DNA of 64,000 nucleotides from Parahaliea aestuarii. Its GTDB lineage: Bacteria > Pseudomonadota > Gammaproteobacteria > Pseudomonadales > Halieaceae. The notes beneath the pieces were generated by a model, which saw only the letters and a list, made by a program, of their open reading frames with translations, was not told where the DNA came from and did not search any database. Position numbers and translations under genes: made by a program. The stretch spans positions 186,001-250,000 of the forward strand of contig NZ_VRYZ01000002.1 in assembly GCF_008064635.1 (NCBI RefSeq). The letters run 5' to 3'. How positions within the stretch are numbered: position 1 is the first letter of the stretch; each line of letters opens with the position of its first letter. Positions 11,142 to 23,114 of this stretch are shown piece by piece.

Positions 11142-11665
11142 CGCTTCGCCACACCCAGTTCACCTAAGGTACGAGCCATGTCCTCTGCCGAGGTGGGCGG
11201 GTTCACATCGTCGTCGATCTTGAGGACGGTGCCATCCTTGCCGATGTAGAACGTGTGGCGCTTGGCGAAACCCAGCATGTGCAGTACGTCGTAGGCCTCG
11301 GCGACGGTTTTGTCGGGGTCACTCAACAGGGGGAAATCCGCCTTGGTCTCTTCGGCAAAGCCCTTGTTGTCTTCCAGTGGGTCCACACTGGCCATGAAAT
11401 AGGTGACATCATACTCGCGTATCAGGTGGCCGTTCTCGGCCAGGGATTTGCACTCGATAGTGCAGCCCTTGGTATAGGCCTTGGGAAACCAGGCGACTAC
11501 CACCGCCTGTTTGCCGCGGAAATCCGCGAGGCTGTAGGTTTTGCCATCGCTGGCCGGGAGGGTGAAGTCGGGGGCCGGGTCGCCGACCTCCAGAGCCTGG
11601 GCCGCGGCGCTGGAAAACAGGGCGAACAGGCTGAGAGCCAGGGCGGAACAGAGTGTGCGGGGCAT
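11138..11665 (-). CDS. Exported AhpC/TSA (PrxQ/Bcp-type) peroxiredoxin
   Basis: 175 residues. Start at the ATG at 11665, which opens a signal peptide ([24 protein letters not shown]); the longer frame overlaps the divergent gene. The thioredoxin-fold domain starts at [21 protein letters not shown]. The peroxidatic motif PxxxTxxC is present as PKAYTKGC, with a second cysteine five residues later (CTIEC) as in Bcp/PrxQ. It reduces peroxides with thiol donors, here in the periplasm. The gene ends tail-to-tail with the preceding one, overlapping it by 4 bases. Confidence 0.9.
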   Translation of the reverse strand: MPRTLCSALALSLFALFSSAAAQALEVGDPAPDFTLPASDGKTYSLADFRGKQAVVVAWFPKAYTKGCTIECKSLAENGHLIREYDVTYFMASVDPLEDNKGFAEETKADFPLLSDPDKTVAEAYDVLHMLGFAKRHTFYIGKDGTVLKIDDDVNPPTSAEDMARTLGELGVAKR

Positions 11666-11768
11666 GGCGGTCTCCAAACTACAACTGATTGGGGTGAGCG
11701 TGTAAGGTACGCAGGTTTCCGCAGTATGTATCACTGCGCTCCGTTCAACAAACAAGCGGACCCATCGC

Positions 11769-15020
<3,252 letters not shown>

Positions 15021-15035
15021 CGGCGCTTGCGCCTG

Positions 15036-15070
15036 AAAAAAGGCCCCGGGGCAACAACGCCCCCGGGGCC
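15036..15070 (-). terminator. Intrinsic terminator
   Basis: A ten-base GC stem (15042-15051 with 15061-15070) with a 9-base loop is followed, on the minus strand, by six T residues. It is oriented to end minus-strand transcripts coming from the TonB receptor region. On the plus strand it directly follows the amidohydrolase gene and may act there too, without a T-run. Confidence 0.75.
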
Positions 15071-15084
15071 GTCTGTCCGTCGTT

Positions 15085-15297
15085 ACTCGAGGCCGGCTCG
15101 CACCAGCCATCTTCCCAAACACAGTGCCAATGGTTGCTGGGCAGCGTCTTCATCTCGAAGCCAAGTTTACGCTTCTGGCTAGAGGGGACAAACCACCATC
15201 GCGCCCAGGCTTCGATCTCGCCTGCATACCGCAGCGGGCCGGCATCGACAGGCTCGATATCCAGGTGGTAAGTATGCCGACATCTATAGAGCCGCTG
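15085..15297 (-). pseudogene. Possible degraded small reading frame
   Basis: The 349-base gap between the amidohydrolase and the receptor gene is not empty-looking. On the minus strand a stop-free frame from 15297 reads protein-like sequence (HLDIEPVDAGPLRYAGEIEA, then WARWWFVP...KLGFEMKTLPSN and HWHCVWEDGW), but it has no start codon between the upstream in-frame stop and this segment. A one-base shift after DGW would give a TAA at about 15085, just before the terminator. I read this as a remnant or frameshifted minus-strand gene. No family recognised. Confidence 0.35.
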
Positions 15298-15369
15298 TCA
15301 TAGCATAGTGCCCCGCTCTCTATCCGGCCATGCCGGGGACAGCTATCAAGCCATGTCAGGAGCAGGTCT

Positions 15370-17526
15370 TCAGAGAGATGTTTCGACGCTCAATGTGAAT
15401 TGCCTGGGGTCGCCAAAGTAATTTTGCCGCGATCCACCCTGTACCCGTGCATAGTACTCCTCGTCGGTGAGATTGGTTCCATTGAGCACGATGCGCGTCT
15501 TGTCGCTAAAGTTGTACGACAGCATCATTGAAACGGTGGTATATCCGTCCTCTTCCCAGCGGATGCCATTGCTCTCCCAGAAAGTACCGCTGTTGTATTC
15601 CGCGCCTAACCCAAAGGCCAGCTTGCTGTTGAAGCTGTACTTGCCCCAGAATTTCAGGCTGTGCTCCGGGGTAATGGATGAAAAGGGCTTGCCCTCGTTT
15701 TCCGGGTCTTCCGCCTTCACCTGCTCCGTATCTGTGTAGGCATAGCCAGCCAGCAGATCCAGTTTTTCCATGGCGTTGCCAGATATCTCCAGCTCAACCC
15801 CCTCGGATTGAACCTCGCCGCCCTCGATGGAATATTCGATGTTGACCGGGTCCGCTATTGCGCGCTTGTCCTCGGTAATATGAAACACCGCGATATGGTA
15901 GTTGCCCAGGCCGTTGTTCAAGATGCCCTTCAGGCCCGCTTCATATTGCCTCCCCACTTTGGGAGATAGCACGTTTTCATTCACGTCCCGCGCATCTTGC
16001 GGGTTAAAGGACTCTGAGATACTGGCATAGACGCTTATCGTGTCATTCAGGTCATGAACAAGACCCGCGCTGGGCGTGAATTCGTTGTCGATTTTCGCTG
16101 AAGAGGTCCCGTCATCCGTCTCCCAGTTGGTGGTCAGTCGCCCTCCCAGGATCAGATTTGTCGCTTCGGTCAGGCCCAGCGTCGCCTTGAAGTACAGGCC
16201 GCTCTCTTTAGTATCCGTGACACGCGGCGCACTGCCGGGAGCCAGGTTCAATCGAGGGTCCGGGTTATATGCGGAATCCGGGTCGAAGACATTGATTGAC
16301 GGATAGTTGAAATCGTACTGGTAACCTGCACTGTCATTTTCCTGGTCCCGACTATTCGCACCCAGCAGTAGCTTGTGCTCCTGATTGAACAAGCTGAAGG
16401 GCAGGCTAAGGTGTAAATCGTAACTCAGCTCCGACAGTTCCTGGTCCGTGGCGAGGGCCCAGCGCAAGGTGTCCCCCGTAACCGGATCCACTGTGCTGGC
16501 CGTGTAGTTAAGTAAATACTCGACATCCCGATCGCTATTGGTCAGCGTCGCTTTCAGGAAAGCGCCGGAATCGAAACCGTATTTGGCCTCCAGAAATTGC
16601 CGGGATAGCCGACTTTCCTTGTAGTTGTAGCGAGTGCCTGTATACAGGTCGCGATCGATATCGGCAAAGGTACCATCGGCATAGGTCGGCACACCGATGT
16701 CGGGCACCACGTCAAAATCTTCAATGGTCAGGCCAGCCGCTAGCGCGAGCCTGTCTGTTGCATCGTACTCGGCGGTGGTATAGAGCAGTTCTTTTTTGCT
16801 CGTTACATCTTCGATGTAGGAATCAGAATCTTCATAGCCGACCGCAGCGCGGGCCCGCAGTTTTTCGTCGCTGGTCAGGGCACCGGTGGCGTCCAGTTCC
16901 AGACGGTAGCCCGGCCAGGAGTTTGCGTAGCCCTTGAAACTCAGGGATGACTCCGAGTGGGCCTTCTTGCGAATCATGCTGATGTAGCCGCCGGGCTCTC
17001 CGGAACCTTCGAGCAGGCCGGCCGGCCCCCGCATCACTTCAACGCTTTCATAGCTGATCAAATCCGGCGTTCCGTGGCCGTGGGTACCGTTGGAGGTTCC
17101 ATCGGTCCTGACGCCATCAATGCTGACGGAATTCAGTTCAAATCCCCGCATCAGGTAATTGTAGGTGCCCGCTCCATAGGTTTTTACTGTGACACCGGTG
17201 GTGGCTTCAAGCGCATCGCTCAAGGACACCATATTTCTGTCCTTGATGGTCTGGCTGGTGATGACCGTTACCGACTGGGGGATTTCACGCAGTGTCTCCG
17301 AGCCTTTCCCGAGGTTGACGACATTGGAGGTATAGGTCCCGGTAACGATGACCTCTTCAACCGTTTCTCCAACAGCTTCTGACCGTTCAGCCGTCTGCTG
17401 TGCCTGCAGGCCCGGTGCAACGAGCGACGTGCCGAGTATGATTGCGGTTGCCATCGAACTGAGGCGCTGGCGTTTGCGCCCCACGCTCGTTGCTACAAAG
17501 GACTGGTGTGATGGTTTTGTTGTCAT
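15370..17526 (-). CDS. TonB-dependent siderophore receptor
   Basis: 718 residues. Signal region to about residue 42 (LQAQ), then a TonB-box-like EEVIVTGT near residue 57. The plug domain follows (IPQSVTVITSQTIKDRNMVSLSDALEATTGVTV, then DGVRTDG and VEVMRGPAGLLEGSGEPGGYISMIRK), then a 22-strand-type barrel ending QFTLSVETSL. The plug pattern is that of FhuE/FpvA-like ferric-siderophore receptors. It imports an iron chelate across the outer membrane. A near-consensus Fur box sits 60 bases upstream. Composition is noticeably less GC-rich than the flanking 60-kb gene set. Confidence 0.93.
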   Translation of the reverse strand: MTTKPSHQSFVATSVGRKRQRLSSMATAIILGTSLVAPGLQAQQTAERSEAVGETVEEVIVTGTYTSNVVNLGKGSETLREIPQSVTVITSQTIKDRNMVSLSDALEATTGVTVKTYGAGTYNYLMRGFELNSVSIDGVRTDGTSNGTHGHGTPDLISYESVEVMRGPAGLLEGSGEPGGYISMIRKKAHSESSLSFKGYANSWPGYRLELDATGALTSDEKLRARAAVGYEDSDSYIEDVTSKKELLYTTAEYDATDRLALAAGLTIEDFDVVPDIGVPTYADGTFADIDRDLYTGTRYNYKESRLSRQFLEAKYGFDSGAFLKATLTNSDRDVEYLLNYTASTVDPVTGDTLRWALATDQELSELSYDLHLSLPFSLFNQEHKLLLGANSRDQENDSAGYQYDFNYPSINVFDPDSAYNPDPRLNLAPGSAPRVTDTKESGLYFKATLGLTEATNLILGGRLTTNWETDDGTSSAKIDNEFTPSAGLVHDLNDTISVYASISESFNPQDARDVNENVLSPKVGRQYEAGLKGILNNGLGNYHIAVFHITEDKRAIADPVNIEYSIEGGEVQSEGVELEISGNAMEKLDLLAGYAYTDTEQVKAEDPENEGKPFSSITPEHSLKFWGKYSFNSKLAFGLGAEYNSGTFWESNGIRWEEDGYTTVSMMLSYNFSDKTRIVLNGTNLTDEEYYARVQGGSRQNYFGDPRQFTLSVETSL

Positions 17527-17587
17527 GGATCCCCCCGATCAATGCCTGATGCTGAACGCCTTATCGAGACGGGATCATTTCATGAAT

Positions 17588-17606
17588 GATAATGATTATC
17601 AATATC
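17588..17606 (-). promoter_or_regulatory. Fur box upstream of siderophore receptor
   Basis: Read on the minus strand, this 19-mer matches the consensus GATAATGATAATCATTATC at 18 of 19 positions, counted by eye. It lies about 62 bases before the receptor start, where Fur-Fe(II) would block transcription under iron sufficiency. It also falls between the receptor and the DoxX-like gene, so it separates their transcription. Confidence 0.9.
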
Positions 17607-17613
17607 TCTTTGT

Positions 17614-18045
17614 TTACCCCTGCGAGACCTCGCCACTTCGTCCGCGGCCGTTATGCTGCCCCAGTGCAACAATCGCCAGCGCCGTGGCGCACAGGTTAGT
17701 TGTCACCGGGTTGAATGCCCCCCAGAGCAGATCGGGAACCCACACCGCAACGAACACGAGCAAACCCGGCATCGCAACGGCAGTCAGAAGCAGTGGCCAG
17801 CGCTGGCGCCAGCACGCAAGCACCGACACCCCGACAAGGACCTCCAGAATCCCGGCCGCGGTTGCCAACCGAATCGCCTGCTCTTCGCTGAGGCCGAGCG
17901 CCATATTCATGACCAGTTCGTCCCGATGCGGACCGAGCAGCTTTGGAACAAGACCGTGATAAAGCCATACAAAAGCGACGCAAAGGCGACACATAGCATA
18001 CGAGGGAAAGCCCCATTTTTCGCCGGTAAGCCATCGACCTTGCAT
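17614..18045 (-). CDS. DoxX-like family membrane protein
   Basis: 143 residues with about four membrane segments: MCRLCVAFVWLYHGLVPKLLG, the SEEQAIRLATAAGILEVLVGV helix and two further hydrophobic stretches. The WLYHGLVPK motif and following helix pattern match the DoxX-like (DUF4166-associated) group of small membrane proteins of unknown function. No strong ribosome-binding site precedes the ATG at 18045; M18 is an alternative start. It begins 37 bases after the metallo-beta-lactamase stop, so the two may be cotranscribed. Confidence 0.75.
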   Translation of the reverse strand: MQGRWLTGEKWGFPSYAMCRLCVAFVWLYHGLVPKLLGPHRDELVMNMALGLSEEQAIRLATAAGILEVLVGVSVLACWRQRWPLLLTAVAMPGLLVFVAVWVPDLLWGAFNPVTTNLCATALAIVALGQHNGRGRSGEVSQG

Positions 18046-18082
18046 TGGACTGGTTCTTAACCCGGCTTCCGAGCCACCTTAT

Positions 18083-18865
18083 TTACCGACCGTGCCGGCT
18101 GACCACCGCGACCGTATGCCCGAGCAGTTCCAGATTCCCCGGCAGACCATGGCCGGGCACTACCACCTCGGCATCAGGATAGCGCTGCTGAATACGAGCC
18201 ACTGAGGCGGGCCACTCCTGCAAATCCGCATCAGCAACATTGCCGGCGGACTCGCGCGATGCTTCATGCACTGCGCAGCCGCCGAACAATACTCGCGCGG
18301 ACGGAACATAGACGACGATATTGTCAGGGGCATGACCAGCCCCGGGATAGAAAATCTCAAGCGGGCCAAATGGCAGTACGTCGCCAGGACTGGAAAGCCC
18401 CTGCAATGAATGCGAGGGCACCTCGTTGCCCTCGCCCAGCGCCAATTGGCGGGTTACAGGGGAGGCATAGGTCGCCACCCCGGTTTCCTGGAGGACGCGC
18501 ACTCCGCCGACCCGATCGTCATGGAAGTGGGTGGACACAGCGCGTGTCACCGGAAGCCCAATCTGACGGTCTATCGCGTCGAGAAGGGCCGCGGTATTTT
18601 CCGCCCCCCACGCCGTATCGACCAATAGCAAGGTGTTGCCATCGCGAACAATCAGCCCGTTTGACGGATAGAGCAAATCACCCAGTTGCTGCGTAGCGAT
18701 GTGAGACCAGACACCATCACTAATCTGGTGGAGGCGAACCTCCCCGACCGGTATCTCATCGGCTTTCGGGTAGTCATCGTATAACTCCGCGGCAAAGCCA
18801 ATCGAGCTGAGGGCAGATAAGAAGCTAGTGCTTGCAACGAAGCGTAAAAAGCGCAGTAAAGGCAT
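18083..18865 (-). CDS. Subclass B1 metallo-beta-lactamase, VIM-like
   Basis: 260 residues with a signal peptide (to about FAAE, residue 26), so periplasmic. It hydrolyses beta-lactams, probably including carbapenems, with two zinc ions. Complete B1 zinc site: HFHDDR (His116, His118, Asp120), the GAGHAPDN histidine (196), the GGCAVHE cysteine (221) and the VPGHGLPG histidine (263). Long stretches are those I know from VIM enzymes: [64 protein letters not shown]. By standard numbering the loop carries His224 and Arg228, the combination of VIM-4. GGAG precedes the ATG by 7 bases. No attC site, integrase or IS is visible nearby. Confidence 0.95.
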   Translation of the reverse strand: MPLLRFLRFVASTSFLSALSSIGFAAELYDDYPKADEIPVGEVRLHQISDGVWSHIATQQLGDLLYPSNGLIVRDGNTLLLVDTAWGAENTAALLDAIDRQIGLPVTRAVSTHFHDDRVGGVRVLQETGVATYASPVTRQLALGEGNEVPSHSLQGLSSPGDVLPFGPLEIFYPGAGHAPDNIVVYVPSARVLFGGCAVHEASRESAGNVADADLQEWPASVARIQQRYPDAEVVVPGHGLPGNLELLGHTVAVVSRHGR

Positions 18866-18925
18866 CAGCTACTCCCAGGACGCACGACACCTGCCGCGCT
18901 GCAATGTTCAGGAACCGTATTCACT

Positions 18926-21166
18926 CTAGGCAAACGCCACAAACTTGCTGAACGGCATCTCCCGCAAGCGCTGCCCGGTCGCGGCGTAAATGGCATTGGC
19001 CAGCGCCGGCGCCGCGGGTGGCACCGGCGGTTCGCCGATACCGCTGACGCCCTCGCCCGACTCCAGCCCCCGCACCTGTATCGCCGGACACTGGTTGATG
19101 CGCATGCCGGTGTGCTGGTGAAAGTTGCGCTGCTCGGCCATGCCATCGGCGTAGGTGATTTCGCAGTTCATGGCGTGGCCCAGGCCCCAGATCACACCGC
19201 CTGCCGTCTGGTTCTCGAAGTTGACCGGGTCGATGACGCGCCCCACTTCCGCCGCCACGAAGACCTTGTCGATAGTGATTTTCCCCTCCCGCACACTCAC
19301 TTCGACCACCTCGGCAACCGGCGTGCCAAAGGACACCACCAGCGCCACACCGCGCCCGCGGCCCGGCGCCAGTGGTTCATCCCAGGCGCTCATTTCGCGC
19401 ACGGCTTCCAGTACGCGCCGGCTGGCGGGGTCATTGCACAGCGCCAGGCGGCCGGCGAGTGGGTCCTGGCCGGCCTCGATCAACAGTTCGTCAATAGCGG
19501 ATTCAATGAAGAAACCGCCGGTGGAAGCGCCCACCGAACGCCAGGAGCTGATCGGCGCCAGTTCCGGAACGCGGTAGGCCCTCACCCGCATGTGCTCGAT
19601 CGCATAGGGCGCGTTCCACACCCCGGCGGCAATCTGGCTGTCGGGCCCCGCCAGCGGCAGGTTGGCGCGCGAAGACTGGGAGGCGATCGCCGACGGCGTG
19701 GCAACATCGATCTCCAGCGCCCTGATACCTCCGCTATCGCTGACGCCCCGCACCCGGGCCATGCCTATCTGGCGCGGGAAATCGTGGGCGAAGTCCTCCT
19801 CCCGGCTGAAGGTCAGCTTGATGGTCTCACCGGGAAGCTGCACGGCAATTTCCGTGGCGTAGCGGATGTTCTCGAATTCCAGACGGTGGCCGAAACTGCC
19901 ACCGCAGTACTGGTTGTGCAGGTAAACCTTACCGGTGGGCAGGCCGGTAATATCGGCCACCAGCTGCTGCGCCAGCCGCGGAAACTGGTGGGCGGCCCAG
20001 AGGTCGGCCCGCCCGTCGCTCACCCGGCACAGGGCGGATAGCGGCTCCAGCGGCGCGTGAGCAAGGTAGGGAGCGCGGTATTCCCGCTCGATACCGGCGC
20101 CACTGGCCAGGGTCGCTTCAACGTCGCCGTCCTCGCGCCAGACTTTGTCCAGTCGTTCTTCAGTGAAAGACGACTCCACTGCCGCCCAGTGCTGCGCCAT
20201 CTCGGGCGGATAAGGCGCCTGGCCCCACTCGCAGCGAATCGCACTGGCGGCCTGGAAGGCATTCCAGGTGTTGTCGGCCAGCACCGCCACACCGGCCGTC
20301 ACCGGCAGGATTTGCCGTACACCTGGCATGGACAGGGCGTCTGCGGCGTCATAGGACAGCAGCGCCCCGCCCTGGCGGGGATTGAAGCGCACGGTGGCAT
20401 TGATCACCCCCTCAGGCATCAGGTCGATCCCGAAGGTCTGCGTGCCGGTGGACTTGGCCACCGTGTCCAGGCGCTGGACGGGCTTGCCCAGCAGGCGCCA
20501 GGCTGAGGGCGGCCGCAGAGTCACTGTGTTGACCGGGTCGATTCGCGCCGCGGTGGCCGCCAGTTGGGTATAGGGGATGCGCCGCCCGTCGCGCAGCACC
20601 ACCGCGCCGGCCTCGGTACTGAGCGTATCCAGCGCCTCCCCGGTGTCGATTGCGGCGGCCTGCTTCAGGGTCTCCCTGGCAACCGCTCCGGCGCGGCGCA
20701 GTTTTTCCCAGGAGTCCGCCACGGTGGAGGAGCCCCCGGTCACCTGCTGCCCCGACAGTTTGATCACCGCCCCGATCGCGGTGCGCGCCGAACGGGCCGC
20801 CAAGCCCTGGTCAGTGTGCAGAAAGGGCACGGCATCGGCAGCCATGGCAGTGTTCCAGTAGGCCGGCGAGGGTTGCCCGGGTTCGACCGTGAACTGCCCC
20901 GGCTCCAGATCCATTTCCTCGGCGATCATCAGCGCCTGCACCGAGCGGGCGCCCTGCCCGACATCGGTGTGCGGCGCAATCAGGGTGATGCCGTCGGGGC
21001 GGATGAGTACCCAGGGATTGAAGCTGGCGGCATCCGGCGCCAGGCCCTGCGCCAGCGGGTTGTCCGGTGTTTCCTGTACTTTGTACACACCAAAGGCCAC
21101 ACCGCCGGCCAGCGCGACGCTGCCAAACAGAAAGGTGCGACGTGTTACATCGGCAATGCGTCCCAT
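18926..21166 (-). CDS. iorB: Molybdenum hydroxylase large subunit (isoquinoline 1-oxidoreductase beta-like)
   Basis: 746 residues. Begins with a twin-arginine signal (RRTFLFGSVALAGG at residue 9), as expected for the periplasmic IorB group of xanthine-oxidase-family proteins. It binds Mo-molybdopterin cytosine dinucleotide and hydroxylates N-heterocycles or oxidises aldehydes. Motifs include HTDVGQGARSVQALMIAEEM near 95, NQYCGGSFGHRLEFE in the middle and GIGEPPVPPAAPALANAIYAATG at the C-terminus. The ATG at 21166 is two bases after the iorA stop; the longer frame has no support. Substrate unknown. Confidence 0.9.
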   Translation of the reverse strand: MGRIADVTRRTFLFGSVALAGGVAFGVYKVQETPDNPLAQGLAPDAASFNPWVLIRPDGITLIAPHTDVGQGARSVQALMIAEEMDLEPGQFTVEPGQPSPAYWNTAMAADAVPFLHTDQGLAARSARTAIGAVIKLSGQQVTGGSSTVADSWEKLRRAGAVARETLKQAAAIDTGEALDTLSTEAGAVVLRDGRRIPYTQLAATAARIDPVNTVTLRPPSAWRLLGKPVQRLDTVAKSTGTQTFGIDLMPEGVINATVRFNPRQGGALLSYDAADALSMPGVRQILPVTAGVAVLADNTWNAFQAASAIRCEWGQAPYPPEMAQHWAAVESSFTEERLDKVWREDGDVEATLASGAGIEREYRAPYLAHAPLEPLSALCRVSDGRADLWAAHQFPRLAQQLVADITGLPTGKVYLHNQYCGGSFGHRLEFENIRYATEIAVQLPGETIKLTFSREEDFAHDFPRQIGMARVRGVSDSGGIRALEIDVATPSAIASQSSRANLPLAGPDSQIAAGVWNAPYAIEHMRVRAYRVPELAPISSWRSVGASTGGFFIESAIDELLIEAGQDPLAGRLALCNDPASRRVLEAVREMSAWDEPLAPGRGRGVALVVSFGTPVAEVVEVSVREGKITIDKVFVAAEVGRVIDPVNFENQTAGGVIWGLGHAMNCEITYADGMAEQRNFHQHTGMRINQCPAIQVRGLESGEGVSGIGEPPVPPAAPALANAIYAATGQRLREMPFSKFVAFA

Positions 21167-21168
21167 GC

Positions 21169-21672
21169 TCAGCCCTCCCCGCTGTCGGTCAGCGGGTCGA
21201 AGGTTTGCACCGGGGCCGCGAGCATTTCCGCAGCCCGGCGCACGGCCTGGCGAATGCGCGGATAGGTGCCACAGCGGCACAGGTTACCGGCCATGGCGGC
21301 GTCGATCTCGGCATCGCTGGGGTCCGTGTTATTCGACAAAAACCAGGCAGCCTGCATCACCTGGCCCGACTGGCAGTAGCCGCATTGCGCCACCTGCTCG
21401 TCGATCCAGGCCTGTTGTACCGGGTGGGGATCATCGGGCGTGCCCAGTCCCTCGATGGTGAGTACCTCAGCGCCCGCCACCGCACTGATCGGCAACTGGC
21501 AGGAGCGCATGGCCTGACCGTTGAACAGCACCGTACAGGCGCCGCACTGGGCGATGCCGCAGCCGTACTTGGTGCCGACCAGGCCCAGCTCGTCGCGCAG
21601 TACCCAGAGCAGGGGCATGCCCTCCGGGACTTCTACCTCGACTGCAGCGCCGTTGAGGGTAAAGGATGTCAT
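21169..21672 (-). CDS. iorA: 2Fe-2S subunit of molybdenum hydroxylase (IorA-like)
   Basis: 167 residues. Carries both iron-sulfur clusters of the family: plant-type ferredoxin motif [13 protein letters not shown] near residue 38, and the four-helix domain cysteines in [13 protein letters not shown] and [13 protein letters not shown] near 95 and 130. It passes electrons from the IorB molybdenum centre to an acceptor. It overlaps the GTPase stop by 4 bases (ATGA) and is followed immediately by iorB. No cytochrome c partner or cofactor-insertion XdhC-like gene is in the window. Confidence 0.94.
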   Translation of the reverse strand: MTSFTLNGAAVEVEVPEGMPLLWVLRDELGLVGTKYGCGIAQCGACTVLFNGQAMRSCQLPISAVAGAEVLTIEGLGTPDDPHPVQQAWIDEQVAQCGYCQSGQVMQAAWFLSNNTDPSDAEIDAAMAGNLCRCGTYPRIRQAVRRAAEMLAAPVQTFDPLTDSGEG

Positions 21673-23114
21673 GGCAATTCTCCGAAAGTCTTATCTGTAT
21701 CCATGTTCGCTTGCTGCTGATCGTGGGCCAGGCACCAGCCCAACACCAGTGACGCCAGTTCGGCGCGCCGCTCCTCCTCGCGCTTGCCGGCGCGAATGCG
21801 GGCGAACAGGCGCGCCAGTTTGCGGCGCTGCCCCTCGTCCACCTGTTCCAGCAACTGGGTATTGAGGGCGAGGTGGCTGCGATCGGCGTGGGTGCGCTGA
21901 CACAGCAGTTTGTGGTGTAACAGGGCCCTGCCCAGCAGTACAAAGGGAAAGTTGGGGTTGCGGCTGGGGCCGTAATTGAGCTGCTTGCCGCCGGTGGGAA
22001 TGCCCTTGATCCGGAACTGGGCGATTTCGTCGGCGTAGCGCCAGGCGCCCACACCACCGGTAATGGCGCCGGCCGCACCGCTCACCAGTGTGCCGAGGCC
22101 GCCCAGCAGGCCGCCGCTGGCGCCGTCCAGCACCATGCCGGTGCCACCGCCAATGAATGCGCCCGCCGATCCGGCCACCGCCGTCAGCGAGGTCCGGTTC
22201 AGTCCCCACAGGTACCAATCCTCCACCTGGAACAGGTCGGCGTCCTCCAGCGCCAGCACATCCTCGCTGCGCTGCAGGTTGTGGTAGTGGAACACTTCCT
22301 CCACCTGGCGCCGGCACTGGCGCTCACGGCGCACCAGCGCTTCGCGATAGCGCAGCGCCAGCGCCGCCTTGACCGGCTCCCCCGGGGTGCCATCGGGAAT
22401 TTTCTGGCTGACCTGAAAGGTGAGCGCCGCGGCAATCAGCTCGGCAATCATGGCGCTGCTGTCGCGGTGCTGGTGCTCGCGCTCGCGGCGCAGCACATCC
22501 ACCGCCCGCTGCAATGAACGCCGCCAGTCGGTATCCAGGTGGCCGAACAACTCGAGCAATTCCAGCTGTTTGGCGAACTCCGCGCGCTGGGCATTGAACA
22601 GGCGCACGGTGCGGAAGTACTGACCGAGCCCCGCCTGCCACTGCTCGGTAAATTCGTCGTTGTCGATCGGGTTGATCAGCGCCAGGCTGGGGCGCCCGCA
22701 CCAGCGCAGGATCTCCATCTCCGCCTCGTAGTCAGCCCCGAAGGGGCAGGAGCCGTCCACCACATAGATGATGCCGGCGCCCTCGACGATCGGACGCAGC
22801 AATTCGCACTCGTCGCGAAAGCGCTCCTGGCCGCTGTGCCGGGCGACAAAATCGCGCACGGCCCGGGGCCGCCCGGAGGCGTCATTACAGCTGGCCTGTA
22901 AAGTGTCAAGCACTTCCCGGGCGCGCTGGAACCCGGGGGTATCCACCAGGGTATAGAGTGTCTCGCCATCCACCTGCATCGGAAAGGCGCGGGACTGGCG
23001 GGTGGAGCCGGCGCGGGCGTCGATATATACCGAATCGTCCCGCGCCAGGGTGGCGACAATGCTGGACTTGCCCTTGTTGGGGCGGCCCACTACGGCAAAC
23101 ACCGGCGGGCTCAC
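21669..23114 (-). CDS. GTPase with DUF3482 domain
   Basis: 481 residues. N-terminal Era/TrmE-like G domain: P-loop GRPNKGKSS at residues 8-16, T/S-rich switch ([10 protein letters not shown]), DTPGF (G3) near 58; the NKxD motif is degenerate (NPID near 148). The middle is helical and charged. Near 315-370 there is a glycine-zipper-like hydrophobic stretch ([15 protein letters not shown]... and [21 protein letters not shown]) that could enter a membrane. This matches the GTPase/DUF3482 family, commonly paired with a DUF2868 membrane protein, as here (4-base overlap). The cellular role is not established. Confidence 0.85.
   Translation of the reverse strand: MSPPVFAVVGRPNKGKSSIVATLARDDSVYIDARAGSTRQSRAFPMQVDGETLYTLVDTPGFQRAREVLDTLQASCNDASGRPRAVRDFVARHSGQERFRDECELLRPIVEGAGIIYVVDGSCPFGADYEAEMEILRWCGRPSLALINPIDNDEFTEQWQAGLGQYFRTVRLFNAQRAEFAKQLELLELFGHLDTDWRRSLQRAVDVLRREREHQHRDSSAMIAELIAAALTFQVSQKIPDGTPGEPVKAALALRYREALVRRERQCRRQVEEVFHYHNLQRSEDVLALEDADLFQVEDWYLWGLNRTSLTAVAGSAGAFIGGGTGMVLDGASGGLLGGLGTLVSGAAGAITGGVGAWRYADEIAQFRIKGIPTGGKQLNYGPSRNPNFPFVLLGRALLHHKLLCQRTHADRSHLALNTQLLEQVDEGQRRKLARLFARIRAGKREEERRAELASLVLGWCLAHDQQQANMDTDKTFGELP

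Noticed and set aside
17600-18925. Integron cassette or attC site around the metallo-beta-lactamase
   Set aside because: No RYYYAAC/GTTRRRY pairs in cassette arrangement, no integrase, and the gene has its own signal and ribosome-binding site in chromosomal context.
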